From an uncultured Anaerococcus sp. (GTDB taxonomy: Bacteria; Bacillota; Clostridia; Tissierellales; Peptoniphilaceae), in the NCBI GenBank assembly GCA_943913325.1, contig CALTXP010000040.1, positions 1-14,088 of the forward strand: a stretch of 14,088 bases of DNA. The letters run 5' to 3'. The notes under the pieces were generated by a model, which was not told where the DNA came from, did no database searches, and was given only the letters and a program-made list of their open reading frames with translations. The position numbers and the translations under genes were made by a program. Positions 13,292-14,088 of this stretch are shown piece after piece (position 1 is the stretch's first letter; each line of letters begins with the position of its first letter).

Positions 13292-14088
13292 TTATAAATA
13301 GTATAAAGTTTTTCTAAGTCTGATATATAAAATAAGTGAAATTATTGTAACAATTAATTCTGATAAAGGATATGATAACCACACACCAGCTATTCCTAAA
13401 TAAGTAGGAAGCAATAAAGCTATAGGTATCAAGATTATAAATCCTCTTAAAAGAGAAATTAACTTACCAGGCTTAGAGTTACCAGTAGCTGTAAAGAAAG
13501 TTGCAATTACTATATTAAATCCTATAAATGGACAAGCTAAAAAATACAACTTAAGCCCACTTACTGCATAATTCTGTAAACTTTGAATTTTTTGACTATT
13601 AAAAATTAAAGCTAAAGTATTAGCATTAAAATATATAACAAGATAAATAATTGCTGATATTACTATTTCGCTTATTAGAGAGTATTTCAAAATTCTATTC
13701 AAATTATCCTTATTTAATACGCCAAAATTATAGCTTATCAAAGGTTGAATACCTTGAGATAAACCAGTGTATATGGCAATTACAACTAAAGAAATTACAG
13801 TAATAATACTAAAGGCAGCAACCCCTATATTACCTGCAATATTTAAAATTATATAGTTAAATAAAAACATTACTATTCCAGATGTAAGCTCTGTAAGTAA
13901 AGAAGGAATTCCATTTGATAAAACTTCTCTCATACTAGTCTTATGATGACTACTTTTTACAAAATGAAAATTATTTTTCCCTTTAAATATATAAGATGAC
14001 GCCATCATTAGGCAAATGACTGGGGAAAAACAGGTCGCTAGTATAGCTCCAAATATTCCCATATTCATAGGAAAAATAAAAATATAAT
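13292..14088 (-). CDS. MATE family efflux transporter, C-terminal part (start beyond the window)
   Basis: This is the C-terminal part of a multidrug-and-toxin-extrusion transporter, an inner-membrane cation/drug antiporter with 12 helices in the full protein of about 450 residues. Around 265 residues are visible. The frame is open to the right edge, where YIFIFPMNMGIFGAILAT matches the mid-first-half of MATE proteins, so the internal ATG at 14068 is not the true start. Landmarks are GIPSLLTELTSGIVMFLFN (start of the second half), IGVAAFSIITVIS, GLSQGIQPLISYNFG (the conserved GxxQGxQPLxxxNxG motif), FFTATGNSKPGKLISLLRG near the end, and a basic C-terminal tail. No clear terminator follows it; the 135-bp gap to the dehydrogenase gene is AT-rich and without a gene. 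Confidence 0.92.
   Translation of the reverse strand, partial: YIFIFPMNMGIFGAILATCFSPVICLMMASSYIFKGKNNFHFVKSSHHKTSMREVLSNGIPSLLTELTSGIVMFLFNYIILNIAGNIGVAAFSIITVISLVVIAIYTGLSQGIQPLISYNFGVLNKDNLNRILKYSLISEIVISAIIYLVIYFNANTLALIFNSQKIQSLQNYAVSGLKLYFLACPFIGFNIVIATFFTATGNSKPGKLISLLRGFIILIPIALLLPTYLGIAGVWLSYPLSELIVTIISLILYIRLRKTLYYL

Overview
The window is AT-rich DNA, roughly 70% A+T by eye. It has strong AAGGAG-type ribosome binding sites, sigma-A-like promoters and U-tract terminators. The gene set points to a low-GC Gram-positive anaerobe: MurT/GatD peptidoglycan amidation, YerC next to PcrA, a CsoR copper operon, formate-tetrahydrofolate ligase and a YqhD/BDH-type alcohol dehydrogenase. My best guess is a Peptoniphilaceae-like member of the Firmicutes (Anaerococcus, Peptoniphilus or Finegoldia type). 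That placement is inference; no marker gene proves it. Both ends cut genes: pcrA loses its C-terminal part at the left edge and a MATE transporter loses its N-terminal part at the right edge.

Left region (1-6012, all minus strand). acyP (acylphosphatase), murT, gatD and fhs run head to tail with short gaps or overlaps and probably form one transcript. yerC follows behind its own -10 element, then the start of pcrA, as in the yerC-pcr region of Bacillus subtilis. Between yerC and pcrA lies a roughly 175-nt sequence that folds end to end into one long imperfect hairpin with a U-tract on the minus strand. It is either a 6S-like RNA or a small palindromic mobile element.

Middle region (6013-9000, plus strand). 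This is a self-contained copper-resistance operon. A TTGACA/TTTAAT promoter is followed by a pseudo-palindromic C/G-rich operator, then a Cu(I) P1B-1 ATPase, then the Cu(I)-sensing repressor CsoR, which is translationally coupled to it. The ATPase carries a CopZ-like metal-binding domain at its C-terminus. A well-formed ribosome binding site and in-frame ATG sit exactly at the start of that domain, so one gene may encode both the pump and a free copper chaperone. A bidirectional terminator ends the operon.

Right-middle region (9001-10736). queT, a queuosine-precursor transporter component on the minus strand, has a compact preQ1-I-like riboswitch pseudoknot over its ribosome binding site. Divergent from it is a C39-like cysteine-peptidase lipoprotein. 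Next is tRNA-Lys(CTT) with a near-consensus promoter and its own terminator.

Right region (10731-14088, minus strand). A tight operon encodes an iron/zinc alcohol dehydrogenase, a beta-lactamase-fold serine hydrolase without a signal peptide, and a DUF4298 protein. It ends in a strong hairpin terminator. Upstream of it is the C-terminal part of a MATE-family exporter.
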